Assembly (NCBI GenBank): GCA_044442745.1
Contig: JBISJS010000001.1
Coordinates: 62,001-126,000, forward strand
From: Makana argininalis_A
Lineage (GTDB): Bacteria > Pseudomonadota > Gammaproteobacteria > Enterobacterales > Enterobacteriaceae
Direction of reading: 5' to 3'
Length of the DNA stretch: 64,000 nucleotides
The position numbers were made by a program, and so were the translations under genes. The notes beneath the pieces are model-generated. The model ran no database searches. It saw only the letters and a program-made list of their open reading frames with translations, and was not told the DNA's origin. Each line of letters opens with the position of its first letter. Within the stretch, counting starts at the first letter, position 1. This document shows positions 20,086-28,226 of the stretch, piece after piece.

Positions 20086-21156
20086 ATGAATAAATTAATT
20101 TTAAATAAATTAGATTTATTAAAAAAGAGGTTTGAAATAATTAAAGATTTATTAAATGATAAAAAAATTTTTTTAGATAAAAACAAATTTGCTAAAATTT
20201 ATAAAGAATATTTATATTTAAATAATATTGTAAAATATATTGATAAAAGAAATATTATTAAAAAAAATATAAAAGAAATAAAAAATTTATTAAAAGATAA
20301 AGAAATAAAAGTGCTTGCAAAAGAAGAATATAATAATTATATATTAAAATTAAAAATAGTTGAAAATAAATTAAAAACATTAATTTCACCTAAAGAAACA
20401 ACAGATAAAAGAGGATGTTTTATAGAATTAAAATCTGGAACAGGAGGTAACGAAGCATCTTTATTTACTAAAGATTTATTTAAAATGTATAATAAATACA
20501 TAGAAAAAAAAAAATGGAATATAGAAATATTAAATATTAATTATAGTAATAATGGAGGATTTAAAGATATTATAGCAAAAATTACTAATTATGGATCTTA
20601 TAGTATTTTACGATTTGAATCAGGAGGTCATAGGGTTCAAAGAGTACCTTTTACAGAAAATCAAGGAAGAGTACATACATCAACGTGTAAAGTAGCAGTA
20701 ATTCAAGAAATACCAGAAGCGGAATTTCCAAAAATTAGATCATTAGATATAAAAATAGATACTTTTAGATCTTCTGGTGCAGGTGGTCAACATGTTAATA
20801 CAACTGATTCAGCAATACGTATTAAACATTTATCTACAGGTATAGTTGTAGAATGTCAAGATGAAAGATCACAACATAAAAATAAATCTAAAGCAATGTC
20901 AGTTTTACGAGCTAGATTATATTCATTGGAAATGAAAAATATTCAAGAAAAATCTCATAATACTAAAAAAAATCTTTTTGGTAGTGGTTTTAGATCTGAT
21001 AGAATTAGAACTTATAATTTTCATAATGGTAGAGTAACTGATCATAGAATTGGTCTTACTTTATATAAATTAGAATATATTTTTAAAGGTAATCTTGATA
21101 TTTTAATAAATCCAATAATAAAAAGATATAAATTAGATAAATTTAAAAAAAAATAA
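20086..21156 (+). CDS. prfA: Peptide chain release factor 1
   Basis: RF1 reads UAA and UAG and triggers peptide release. Length is 356 residues (E. coli 360). The catalytic GGQ is at 233-235, matching E. coli numbering, in SSGAGGQHVNTTDSA. The anticodon-mimicking PxT motif is PFT at 188-190 in RVPFTENQGRVHTST. Domain 1 (about 1-95) is Lys/Asn-rich and diverged; domains 2-4 are well conserved. An AGGA precedes the ATG. In E. coli prmC, the methylase of the GGQ glutamine, follows prfA; here it is absent and a 64-bp palindrome lies downstream. Confidence 0.97.
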   Translation: MNKLILNKLDLLKKRFEIIKDLLNDKKIFLDKNKFAKIYKEYLYLNNIVKYIDKRNIIKKNIKEIKNLLKDKEIKVLAKEEYNNYILKLKIVENKLKTLISPKETTDKRGCFIELKSGTGGNEASLFTKDLFKMYNKYIEKKKWNIEILNINYSNNGGFKDIIAKITNYGSYSILRFESGGHRVQRVPFTENQGRVHTSTCKVAVIQEIPEAEFPKIRSLDIKIDTFRSSGAGGQHVNTTDSAIRIKHLSTGIVVECQDERSQHKNKSKAMSVLRARLYSLEMKNIQEKSHNTKKNLFGSGFRSDRIRTYNFHNGRVTDHRIGLTLYKLEYIFKGNLDILINPIIKRYKLDKFKKK

Positions 21157-21340
21157 ATAAATAATGATTTTTATATCAAAAAAATTGTTTTAAAAAATAA
21201 ATATTAAATATTTTTATATTAAAAAATAATAAATTAATTTAAATATTAAATATTATTTTCAACATAATTGTTTATAATTTATATCATATATATTTAATTA
21301 ATTTAAAAATAAATAATATAAAAATTATATTGTGAAATAG

Positions 21341-21404
21341 AATTTACATAAAACCATAATATTAATTATTACTTAATAATTAATATTATGGTTTTATGTA
21401 AATT
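21341..21404. repeat. 64-bp near-perfect palindrome between prfA and suhB
   Basis: Arms 21341-21371 and 21374-21404 are 31-bp perfect inverted repeats separated by only CT. The stem contains an ACATAAAACCATAAT segment with G/C pairs, so it is not simple AT sequence. It can form a very stable RNA hairpin or a DNA cruciform. It lies 184 bp after prfA and 120 bp before suhB, and could be a terminator, an RNase III substrate or a structural DNA element. No A/T-rich slippage tract explains the perfect symmetry. Confidence 0.9.
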
Positions 21405-21533
21405 TAAATATAATAAATATAAAATTTAATAATTTAGTATATTTATATTATTAATATATATATTTATTTTAAATAATAATTAATATAAAGTAATTATATT
21501 TAATTTAATTTAAATTATAAAATAATGTATATT

Positions 21534-22316
21534 ATGAATCCAAAAATTAATATTGCTATTAGAGCCGTTAGAAAAGCAGGTAATTTAATAAATAAATTTT
21601 ATGAATCTACAGATTTTTTAAATAAAAAAGAAACAAGTAATATTTACTATATTAATTATATAACTAAATTAGTTAAAAATATAATAATATCTACTATCAA
21701 TAAATCTTATCCGAAACATGATATTTTAGGATATAAAAAAAAAAATATAAAAAACAGATCAATAAAATGGATTATTAATCCTATAGATAGTAAAATTAAT
21801 TTTATTAAAAAATTTCCTCATTTTGCAATTTCGGTATCATTAATAATTAAAAATATTACAGAATTATCTGTAATATATGATCCTATAAAAAATGATATGT
21901 TTACCGCTTTACGTGGTAAAGGAGCTTATTTGAATGGTTTTAGAATAAGATGTGGTTTAAATAAAAATTTAAATGGAACAATAATATCTTCAAAATTTAC
22001 ATTTTTAAATAAAAAAAATTATAAAATATATTGTAATTTATTTAAAAAAATATTTTCAAATAAAACATATTTACGCAGTACAGGTTCTACAGCTTTAGAT
22101 TTATCTTATGTGGCTGCAGGTAAAGTAGATGGTTATTTTGAAATGTGTATAAATCCAATTGATTTTATAAGTGGCGATCTTATTATTAGAGAAGCAGGTG
22201 GATTGGTAACAGATTTTATAGGGGAAAATAATTATTTAATAAATGGTAATATTTTAGCCGGAAATTCAAAAATAGTTAAATTATTAATTTATTATACAAA
22301 TAATATTTTTAAATAA
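21534..22316 (+). CDS. suhB: SuhB, inositol-monophosphatase-family protein without catalytic residues
   Basis: In E. coli SuhB is both an inositol monophosphatase and a Nus factor that joins NusA/B/E/G on rRNA transcripts. The ATG at 21534 aligns with the E. coli start (MNPKINIAIRAVRKAGNLI); an ATG at 21525 is possible. It is 260 residues. The fold is well kept, notably PHFAISVSL, YDPIKNDMFTALRGKGAYLNG and STGSTALDLSYVAAGKVDGYFE. The metal site is not: TEESGE became GYKKKN (both glutamates lost, four residues deleted), DPLDGTTN became NPIDSKIN, and the upstream D-V-T motif is gone. Only one aspartate of each later pair remains (NPID, PIDF). Catalysis is therefore unlikely, while the frame is intact, which points to the non-enzymatic role. 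Confidence 0.9.
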   Translation: MNPKINIAIRAVRKAGNLINKFYESTDFLNKKETSNIYYINYITKLVKNIIISTINKSYPKHDILGYKKKNIKNRSIKWIINPIDSKINFIKKFPHFAISVSLIIKNITELSVIYDPIKNDMFTALRGKGAYLNGFRIRCGLNKNLNGTIISSKFTFLNKKNYKIYCNLFKKIFSNKTYLRSTGSTALDLSYVAAGKVDGYFEMCINPIDFISGDLIIREAGGLVTDFIGENNYLINGNILAGNSKIVKLLIYYTNNIFK

Positions 22317-22392
22317 TATCAAGAAAATTTTATTTTTTAAAATATTATATATAAATTATATTTAAATTAATAAATTTTAAATTAAATCATAA

Positions 22393-22994
22393 ATAATTAA
22401 TATTAATTTTGAAAAATTAGATTAAGACATAGATATGTTAGTATATTATTACATTGATATGTTACATTTAGATGTTATGAATAATTATTTATATTCCTAA
22501 TATTAAAAATAGGTATATTTATAATTAATTTAATAATAAATTATGATATACAATTACCAATTTATATATATTTGATAGTATATATCTGAAATTATTTAAT
22601 TGAAGAATGTAATAAACTTATTATAAGTCATATAACTTTAAATACAGATGTATACATAGATATAAAAACTATACAAATTATTAAATAATATGAATGCAAA
22701 ATCGGAATAACGTTAAATTTTAAATTAAATTAAATTTAATTACAAATGATATATTCAATTAAATTGTTATTTTAATTTTAATATATGTTAATCCTATATT
22801 ATCATGTCAGACATTTTCATTTTCAACTTCTGAGAAAATAAAATAAAAAGAAAAATTTTTTTTAAAAAAATATTAATATTATTTTATCTGTAAATATAGA
22901 TTTAAGATTAAATATCATTAAAATATATACTATTTCTGATGATAATATGTTTGTATTAGGTATATTATTTTTTAATAAAATTATTTATTTATAA
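22393..22994 (+). pseudogene. rpe: Decayed ribulose-phosphate 3-epimerase
   Basis: Pieces of Rpe (225 residues in E. coli) are readable in order across frameshifts and stops. INFEKLD matches the ILSADFARLGED region. MLHLDVMNNYLY corresponds to VVHFDVMDNHYVP. LLISHITLNTD matches ITFHPEAS, and YECKIGITLNF matches GCKAGLVFNP. YVNPILSCQTFSF matches SVNPGFGGQSF. LSVNIDLRLN and NMFVLGILFFN match the VDGGVKVN and DMFVAGSAIFD region. The last frame stops at 22994. It lies upstream of trpS; E. coli has dam-rpe-gph-trpS, so position supports the call. The catalytic residues are lost or out of frame. gph is not recognisable. Confidence 0.85.
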
Positions 22995-23054
22995 TTATTT
23001 ATAATTTGCATTATGAATTATTATTATTATGTTTAATTAATTTATGGATGTAAA

Positions 23055-24053
23055 ATGACTAAAAATATAGTATTTAGCGGTGTTCAACCATCAGGAAATA
23101 TAACACTTGGAAATTATATAGGATGCTTAAGTCAATGGAAAAATTTACAAAAAAAATATGATTGTATTTATTGTATTGCGGATCTTCATTCAATAACTGT
23201 TATTAAAAATTATAAAAAATTAAAAGAATTAACTTTAGATCTTATAGCAACATATATTGCTTGTGGAGTAAATCCATTAAAAAGTATAATTTTTATTCAG
23301 TCTCATGTAATTGAGCATACATATCTGAATTGGATTTTAAATTGTTATACTAATTATGGTGAATTAAAACGTATGACACAATTTAAGAATATTTTACTAA
23401 ATAAAAATAAAAATATAAATATTGGTTTATTAAATTATCCAATTTTAATGGCATCTGATATTTTACTTTATAAATCAAATATAGTACCTGTAGGATTAGA
23501 TCAATTACAACATTTAGAGCTAACAAGAAAAATAGCAAAAAGATTTAATTCAATACACAAAAAAAAAATTTTTAATATTCCAAATGCTTTAATTTTTAAA
23601 AATACATCATGTATTATGTCTTTACTTAATCCAAGTAAAAAAATGTCAAAATCAGATATTAATAATAATAATGTAATTTATTTATTAGAAAATGAAAATT
23701 CGATTAAAAATAAAATTCAAAATGCAGTAACAGATTCAGATATACCACCTGTAATTAATTACGATCCGATACTCAAACCAGGTATTTCTAATTTACTAAA
23801 TATTTTATCTTTTATAAATAACATTTCTATACCTGAATTAGTAAAAAAATTTTATAATAAAAATTATACTAATTTTAAAAAATATTTATCAGATTCTTTA
23901 ATTCTAAATCTTCATTCTTTTCAAAAAAAATATTTTAACTTAAGAAAAGAAGAAGATTATCTTTTGAAGGTAGTATCTGATGGTGCAATAAAAGCAAGAA
24001 AAAAAGCTAAAACAAATATTAAAAAAATTTATAAAAAATTAAATTTTAAATAA
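23055..24053 (+). CDS. trpS: Tryptophanyl-tRNA synthetase
   Basis: Class Ic synthetase charging tRNA-Trp. It has 332 residues (E. coli 334). The HIGH-type signature is PSGNITLGNYIG at about 12-23, and KMSKS lies at 196-200. Other conserved parts include the YCIADLHSIT segment, the tryptophan-binding region LMASDILLY and VPVGLDQLQHLELTR. Start is ATG at 23055 with GGA upstream. It follows the rpe pseudogene and is 53 bp before the hldE remnant on the same strand. Confidence 0.97.
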   Translation: MTKNIVFSGVQPSGNITLGNYIGCLSQWKNLQKKYDCIYCIADLHSITVIKNYKKLKELTLDLIATYIACGVNPLKSIIFIQSHVIEHTYLNWILNCYTNYGELKRMTQFKNILLNKNKNINIGLLNYPILMASDILLYKSNIVPVGLDQLQHLELTRKIAKRFNSIHKKKIFNIPNALIFKNTSCIMSLLNPSKKMSKSDINNNNVIYLLENENSIKNKIQNAVTDSDIPPVINYDPILKPGISNLLNILSFINNISIPELVKKFYNKNYTNFKKYLSDSLILNLHSFQKKYFNLRKEEDYLLKVVSDGAIKARKKAKTNIKKIYKKLNFK

Positions 24054-24106
24054 AATTTAATAATAAAAATTATAAATCATAATATATATAAAATTAAGGA
24101 ATTAAA

Positions 24107-25060
24107 TTGATTTTACCAAATTTTAAATCAGGTAAAGTTATAACTATAGGTGATATTATTTTAGATAAATATTTAAAATGTATAAATAATAACAATTATG
24201 TAGTAAATACTTCTGAAATATTCAAAATAAATTTATTTAAATATATACCAGGAGGGGCTGCTAATGTTGCAATGAATATTGCTGCTTTAGGTTGTAGTTC
24301 TCATTTATTCGGAATAACTGGTATTGATAAATATTCTAAAATATTATCAAAAATACTTGTAAAAAAAAAAATCAAATATAACTTTATTTCAATAAATTCA
24401 TATCCAACAATTACTAAATTACGTTTATTGTTTAATCAAAATAATATTTTAAGAATGGATTATGAAAAAAAGTTTAATAAAATAAATTCAAGAATTATGT
24501 TAAATTATATAAATAAAAATATATTAAATTCAGGAGCGGTGGTAATTTCTGATTATAATAAAGGATCTTTATATAATATACAATCATTAATTAATAATGC
24601 TATCAAAAATAATATTCCAATAGTTGTAGATACTAAAAATAATGATTTTAATAAATATAAAGGATGTACTGTTTTAACTCCAAATGAATTAGAATTTAAA
24701 AAATATGTTGGATCTTGGAACAATGAAAAAGAATTGATAAATTTAGGAATAGAAGTAATTAATTATAATAAACTTTCTGCTTTAGTTATTACAAGATCTG
24801 AACGTGGATTATTGTTAATAGAATCAAATAAAAATATATTACATATGCCTTCTTATGCACATAAAGTAATGGATGTTACTGGAGCGGGTGATACCTTTAC
24901 TGGTGTACTAGCTGCATCTTTATCTTTAGGTATTAATATGAAAAAATCTTGTTTTTTAGCCAATATTGCAGCTGGTTTAGTTATTAGTGAATTGTTTACA
25001 TCTACAATTAATATTGATAATTTTAAAAATTTTATTTTAAATAAAAAAAATATTATTTAA
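24107..25060 (+). CDS. hldE: D-glycero-beta-D-manno-heptose-7-phosphate kinase domain of HldE (standalone)
   Basis: E. coli HldE (477 residues) has an N-terminal kinase and a C-terminal adenylyltransferase, together making ADP-heptose for LPS inner core. This gene is 317 residues and covers only the kinase (PfkB/ribokinase family). GGAANVAMNIAALG and HMPSYAHKVMDVTGAGDTFTG with the catalytic aspartate are present. The frame stops where the linker would begin, and no adenylyltransferase remnant is seen in the 450 bp that follow. Start is TTG at 24107 with AAGGA six bases upstream; LPNF aligns with the E. coli N-terminus. The kinase domain is well preserved, so it is probably expressed. Confidence 0.92.
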   Translation: MILPNFKSGKVITIGDIILDKYLKCINNNNYVVNTSEIFKINLFKYIPGGAANVAMNIAALGCSSHLFGITGIDKYSKILSKILVKKKIKYNFISINSYPTITKLRLLFNQNNILRMDYEKKFNKINSRIMLNYINKNILNSGAVVISDYNKGSLYNIQSLINNAIKNNIPIVVDTKNNDFNKYKGCTVLTPNELEFKKYVGSWNNEKELINLGIEVINYNKLSALVITRSERGLLLIESNKNILHMPSYAHKVMDVTGAGDTFTGVLAASLSLGINMKKSCFLANIAAGLVISELFTSTINIDNFKNFILNKKNII

Positions 25061-25510
25061 TAATATTTTTAAAATTATATTATATTTAATAAATTTATAT
25101 ATATTAAATTTTTTAATAATTATTTTTAAAATAAATTTTTTTAAACAATCATTTAAATTTTAAAAAATTTAAATTTTTTTAAAATATATTAATTTGATAT
25201 TTTTGTAAATTTTTAATAAATTAAATAAATTATTATTTTATTAATTAATATTATTTTTAATATTTTTAATTATATATTTATTTAATTAACTAATATATTT
25301 TTGTTTTATTAAAAGATTATAATTTAAAACAAATTTGCTATATTTTAATTATTGATTGAAATATATATTGTTACTATAAAAATCATATATTTAAAAAAGT
25401 TTATTTTAAAAATTAAATATATTTTTAATTAAATTAAATAATTTTAATTTAATTAATAAAATATTTTTAACATATGGAAAATAAATTATAAAGTTTATTT
25501 AAAAAATTTA
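25061..25510. other. 450-bp spacer between hldE and lepA
   Basis: Almost pure A/T. I looked for the missing HldE adenylyltransferase half and for other remnants and recognise none. A weak promoter candidate, TTGATT (25362-25367) with TATAAA (25385-25390) at 17-bp spacing, lies about 120 bp before lepA. Confidence 0.5.
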
Positions 25511-27313
25511 ATGTTAATTAAAAAAAAAAATATAAGAAATTTTTCTATTATTGCTCATGTAGATCATGGTAAATCCACTTTATCAGATAGAATTATACAA
25601 ATTTGTGATGGTTTAAATATTCGTGAAATGCCTCCTAGAGTTTTAGATTCAATGGAAATAGAAAAAGAAAGAGGTATAACTATTAAATCACAAAGTGCTA
25701 CTTTATATTATAATTATAAAAATACTAAAATTTATCAACTTAATTTAATAGATACTCCTGGTCATATAGATTTTTCTTATGAAGTTTCAAGATCTATGTT
25801 TGCATGTGAGGGGGTTATTCTATTAATTGATGCCACTCAAGGTATAGAAGCGCAAACATTAACTAATTATTATTTAGCTTTAAAAATGCATTTAAAAATA
25901 ATAACTGTTATTAATAAAATAGATTTACCAAATGCTGATATTGATAAAGTATTAAAAAATATAAAAAATATATTAGGAATTAATTATTCAGATGTAATAT
26001 TATGTTCTTCAAAAACTGGATATGGTGTAAATAAAATAATTAAAAGAATTATAGAATATATACCATTTCCATCAGGTAATATAAATGCACCATTGCAAGC
26101 TTTAATAATAGATTCTTGGTTTGATAATTATTTAGGAGTCACATCGTTAATAAGAATAAAAAATGGTAAATTACAATTAGGCAATAAAATTAAAATAATG
26201 AGTACTGGTAAAGTATATAAAGTGAAAAAAATGGGAATTTTTACTCCTAAAAAAAAAAATATTAATTTTTTAAATTGTGGTGAAGTTGGATGGTTATCTT
26301 GTTCTATTAAAAATATTAATGGATCACCAGTTGGTGATACAATTACTCTTGAATCTAAACCATCATTTAATTCTTTACCTGGTTTTAAAAAAGCAAAACC
26401 TATGGTATATACTAGTTTATTCCCAATTGATTCAAAAAATTATAAAAAATTTAAAACATCTCTAGAAAAATTAAGTTTAAATGATGCTTCATTATTTTAT
26501 GAAAGTGAAAAATCTAATATTTTAGGTTTTGGTTTTAGATGTGGTTTTCTTGGGATGTTGCATATGGAAATTATTAAAGAAAGAATATTAAGAGAATATA
26601 ATATTAGTATTATTAACACTTTACCTTCTGTAACTTATCAAATAATTAAAAATAATAAAGAAATTCAATATATAGATAATCCATCTAAAATTAATAATTT
26701 AAATTATATATATAAATTTCGTGAACCTATTGCAAAATGTAATATTTTATTACCAAAAAAATATCTTGGTAAAATAATTTCACTTTGTGAGTTTAAAAGA
26801 GGTGTGAAAAAAAATATATTTTACATAGAAAATCAAATAAAATTAACTTATGAAATTCCTATGTATTATGTTATTATAGATTTTTTTGATCAACTTAAAT
26901 CTAATTCCTGTGGATACGCTTCTTTAGATTATAATTTTATTAAATTTAAAACATCTGATATAGTTAAAGTTGATATTTTAATTAATAATAAAAAAATTGA
27001 TTCTTTATCTATTTTAATACATAGAAGTAATGCAATTGATTATGGACGTAAATTAGTTAATAAAATTAAAAATATAATACCTCGTCATCAATTTAATATA
27101 CCTATTCAAATAGTTATAGGATCAAATGTAATTTTAAGATCTAATGTTAAACAATTAAGAAAAAATGTATTATCAAAATGTTATGGCGGTGATATAAGTC
27201 GTAAAAAAAAATTACTAAAAAAACAAAAAGAAGGTAAAAAAAAAATGAAATATTTAGGTAATGTCAATATTTCTAAAAATGTATTTATTAATATATTGAA
27301 AACAAATAAATAA
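25511..27313 (+). CDS. lepA: Elongation factor 4 (LepA)
   Basis: Ribosome-binding translational GTPase related to EF-G, implicated in initiation/30S maturation and back-translocation. It has 600 residues (E. coli 599). The G domain shows G1 AHVDHGKST, G2 ERGIT, G3 DTPGH and G4 NKID at the expected places. Domain II, the III/V EF-G-like domains (KPMVYTSLFP, RCGFLGMLHMEII) and the LepA-specific C-terminal domain (DYGRKLVNKIKNIIPRHQFNIPIQ, KCYGGDISRKKKLLKKQKEGKK) are present. In E. coli lepB (signal peptidase) separates lepA from rnc; it is gone here and a long inverted repeat occupies part of the gap. Confidence 0.97.
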   Translation: MLIKKKNIRNFSIIAHVDHGKSTLSDRIIQICDGLNIREMPPRVLDSMEIEKERGITIKSQSATLYYNYKNTKIYQLNLIDTPGHIDFSYEVSRSMFACEGVILLIDATQGIEAQTLTNYYLALKMHLKIITVINKIDLPNADIDKVLKNIKNILGINYSDVILCSSKTGYGVNKIIKRIIEYIPFPSGNINAPLQALIIDSWFDNYLGVTSLIRIKNGKLQLGNKIKIMSTGKVYKVKKMGIFTPKKKNINFLNCGEVGWLSCSIKNINGSPVGDTITLESKPSFNSLPGFKKAKPMVYTSLFPIDSKNYKKFKTSLEKLSLNDASLFYESEKSNILGFGFRCGFLGMLHMEIIKERILREYNISIINTLPSVTYQIIKNNKEIQYIDNPSKINNLNYIYKFREPIAKCNILLPKKYLGKIISLCEFKRGVKKNIFYIENQIKLTYEIPMYYVIIDFFDQLKSNSCGYASLDYNFIKFKTSDIVKVDILINNKKIDSLSILIHRSNAIDYGRKLVNKIKNIIPRHQFNIPIQIVIGSNVILRSNVKQLRKNVLSKCYGGDISRKKKLLKKQKEGKKKMKYLGNVNISKNVFINILKTNK

Positions 27314-27385
27314 TAATTTATATATATTTAATATATTTTTATTTTTATATTAACTTAATATTTAATGATTATAAAATTATTTTTT

Positions 27386-27513
27386 TATAAATATTATATA
27401 TTGGTTTAATAAATTAAAAATTTTGAATTAATATTTATTAGTATAATAAAAATTATATTTTTTATTTTTTAATCAATATTTTTAATTTATTAAACCAATA
27501 TATAATATTTATA
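27386..27513 (+). promoter_or_regulatory. Long hairpin in the rnc leader, candidate RNase III autoregulatory site
   Basis: Arms 27386-27421 and 27478-27513 form a perfect 36-bp inverted repeat; after one mismatch four more pairs form (27423-27426 with 27473-27476), leaving a 46-nt loop. The arms contain TTGG/CCAA pairs. The right arm ends 29 nt before the rnc ATG. E. coli rnc is autoregulated by RNase III cutting a stem-loop in its own leader, and a 36-bp RNA duplex exceeds the roughly two helical turns the enzyme needs. The sequence is unlike the E. coli hairpin, so equivalence rests on position and length. It could instead end lepA transcripts. Confidence 0.65.
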
Positions 27514-27542
27514 TATTAATAAATTTGAGTTATTAATAATAT

Positions 27543-28223
27543 ATGAATTTTATAATACATAATTTACAAACAAAAATAGGATATTTTTTTAAAAAACAAA
27601 AATTTTTTTTACAAGCATTAACTCATAGAAGTGCTAGTAAAAAACATAATGAACGTTTAGAATTTTTAGGAGATTCTATATTAAATTATGTTATAACAAG
27701 TGCATTATATAAAAAATTTAAATTGATCAATGAAGGAGATATGAGTAGAATGCGTTCTACTTTAGTAAAAGAAAATACATTAGCAGAAATAGCAAAAGAT
27801 TTTAATTTAGGTGAGTGTCTAAAATTAGGACCAGGAGAGATTAAAAATGGTGGATCACACAAAGAATCAGTTTTAGCTAATACTATTGAAGCTTTAATAG
27901 GTAGTATATTTTTAGATAGTAATATTAATACGTCAGAAAAAATAATTTTAAATTGGTTTAAAATAAATTTAAATAAAATAAGCCCAGGAAATAAACAAAA
28001 AGATTCAAAAACTAAATTACAAGAATACTTACAAAGTATACATTTACCATTACCTAATTATTTAATAGTAAAAATTAATTTTAAATATTCTTATCAAGAA
28101 TTTATTATATATTGTAATATCATTGGTGTTATTCAACCAATATTAGGTCGTGGTTTTAGTCGAAAAAAAGCAGAACAAAATGCAGCAAAAAAAGCAATTA
28201 AAATATTAAATATTGAGAACTAA
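27543..28223 (+). CDS. rnc: Ribonuclease III
   Basis: Double-strand-specific endoribonuclease that processes the rRNA precursor and regulates selected mRNAs. Length is 226 residues, equal to E. coli. The signature NERLEFLGDS at 36-45 carries catalytic acidic residues; the second acidic position is in NTIEALIGSIFLD. The dsRNA-binding domain covers about 153-226, with DSKTKLQEYLQ at its start and SRKKAEQNAAKKAIKIL at its end. A 36-bp inverted repeat precedes it. era starts three bases after the stop, as in the E. coli rnc-era operon. Confidence 0.97.
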   Translation: MNFIIHNLQTKIGYFFKKQKFFLQALTHRSASKKHNERLEFLGDSILNYVITSALYKKFKLINEGDMSRMRSTLVKENTLAEIAKDFNLGECLKLGPGEIKNGGSHKESVLANTIEALIGSIFLDSNINTSEKIILNWFKINLNKISPGNKQKDSKTKLQEYLQSIHLPLPNYLIVKINFKYSYQEFIIYCNIIGVIQPILGRGFSRKKAEQNAAKKAIKILNIEN

Positions 28224-28226
28224 TAT

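Noticed and set aside
21534..22316. suhB as a pseudogene
   Set aside because: The frame is full length and most of the protein is closely conserved; only catalytic positions are changed, which is a pattern of functional separation rather than general decay.
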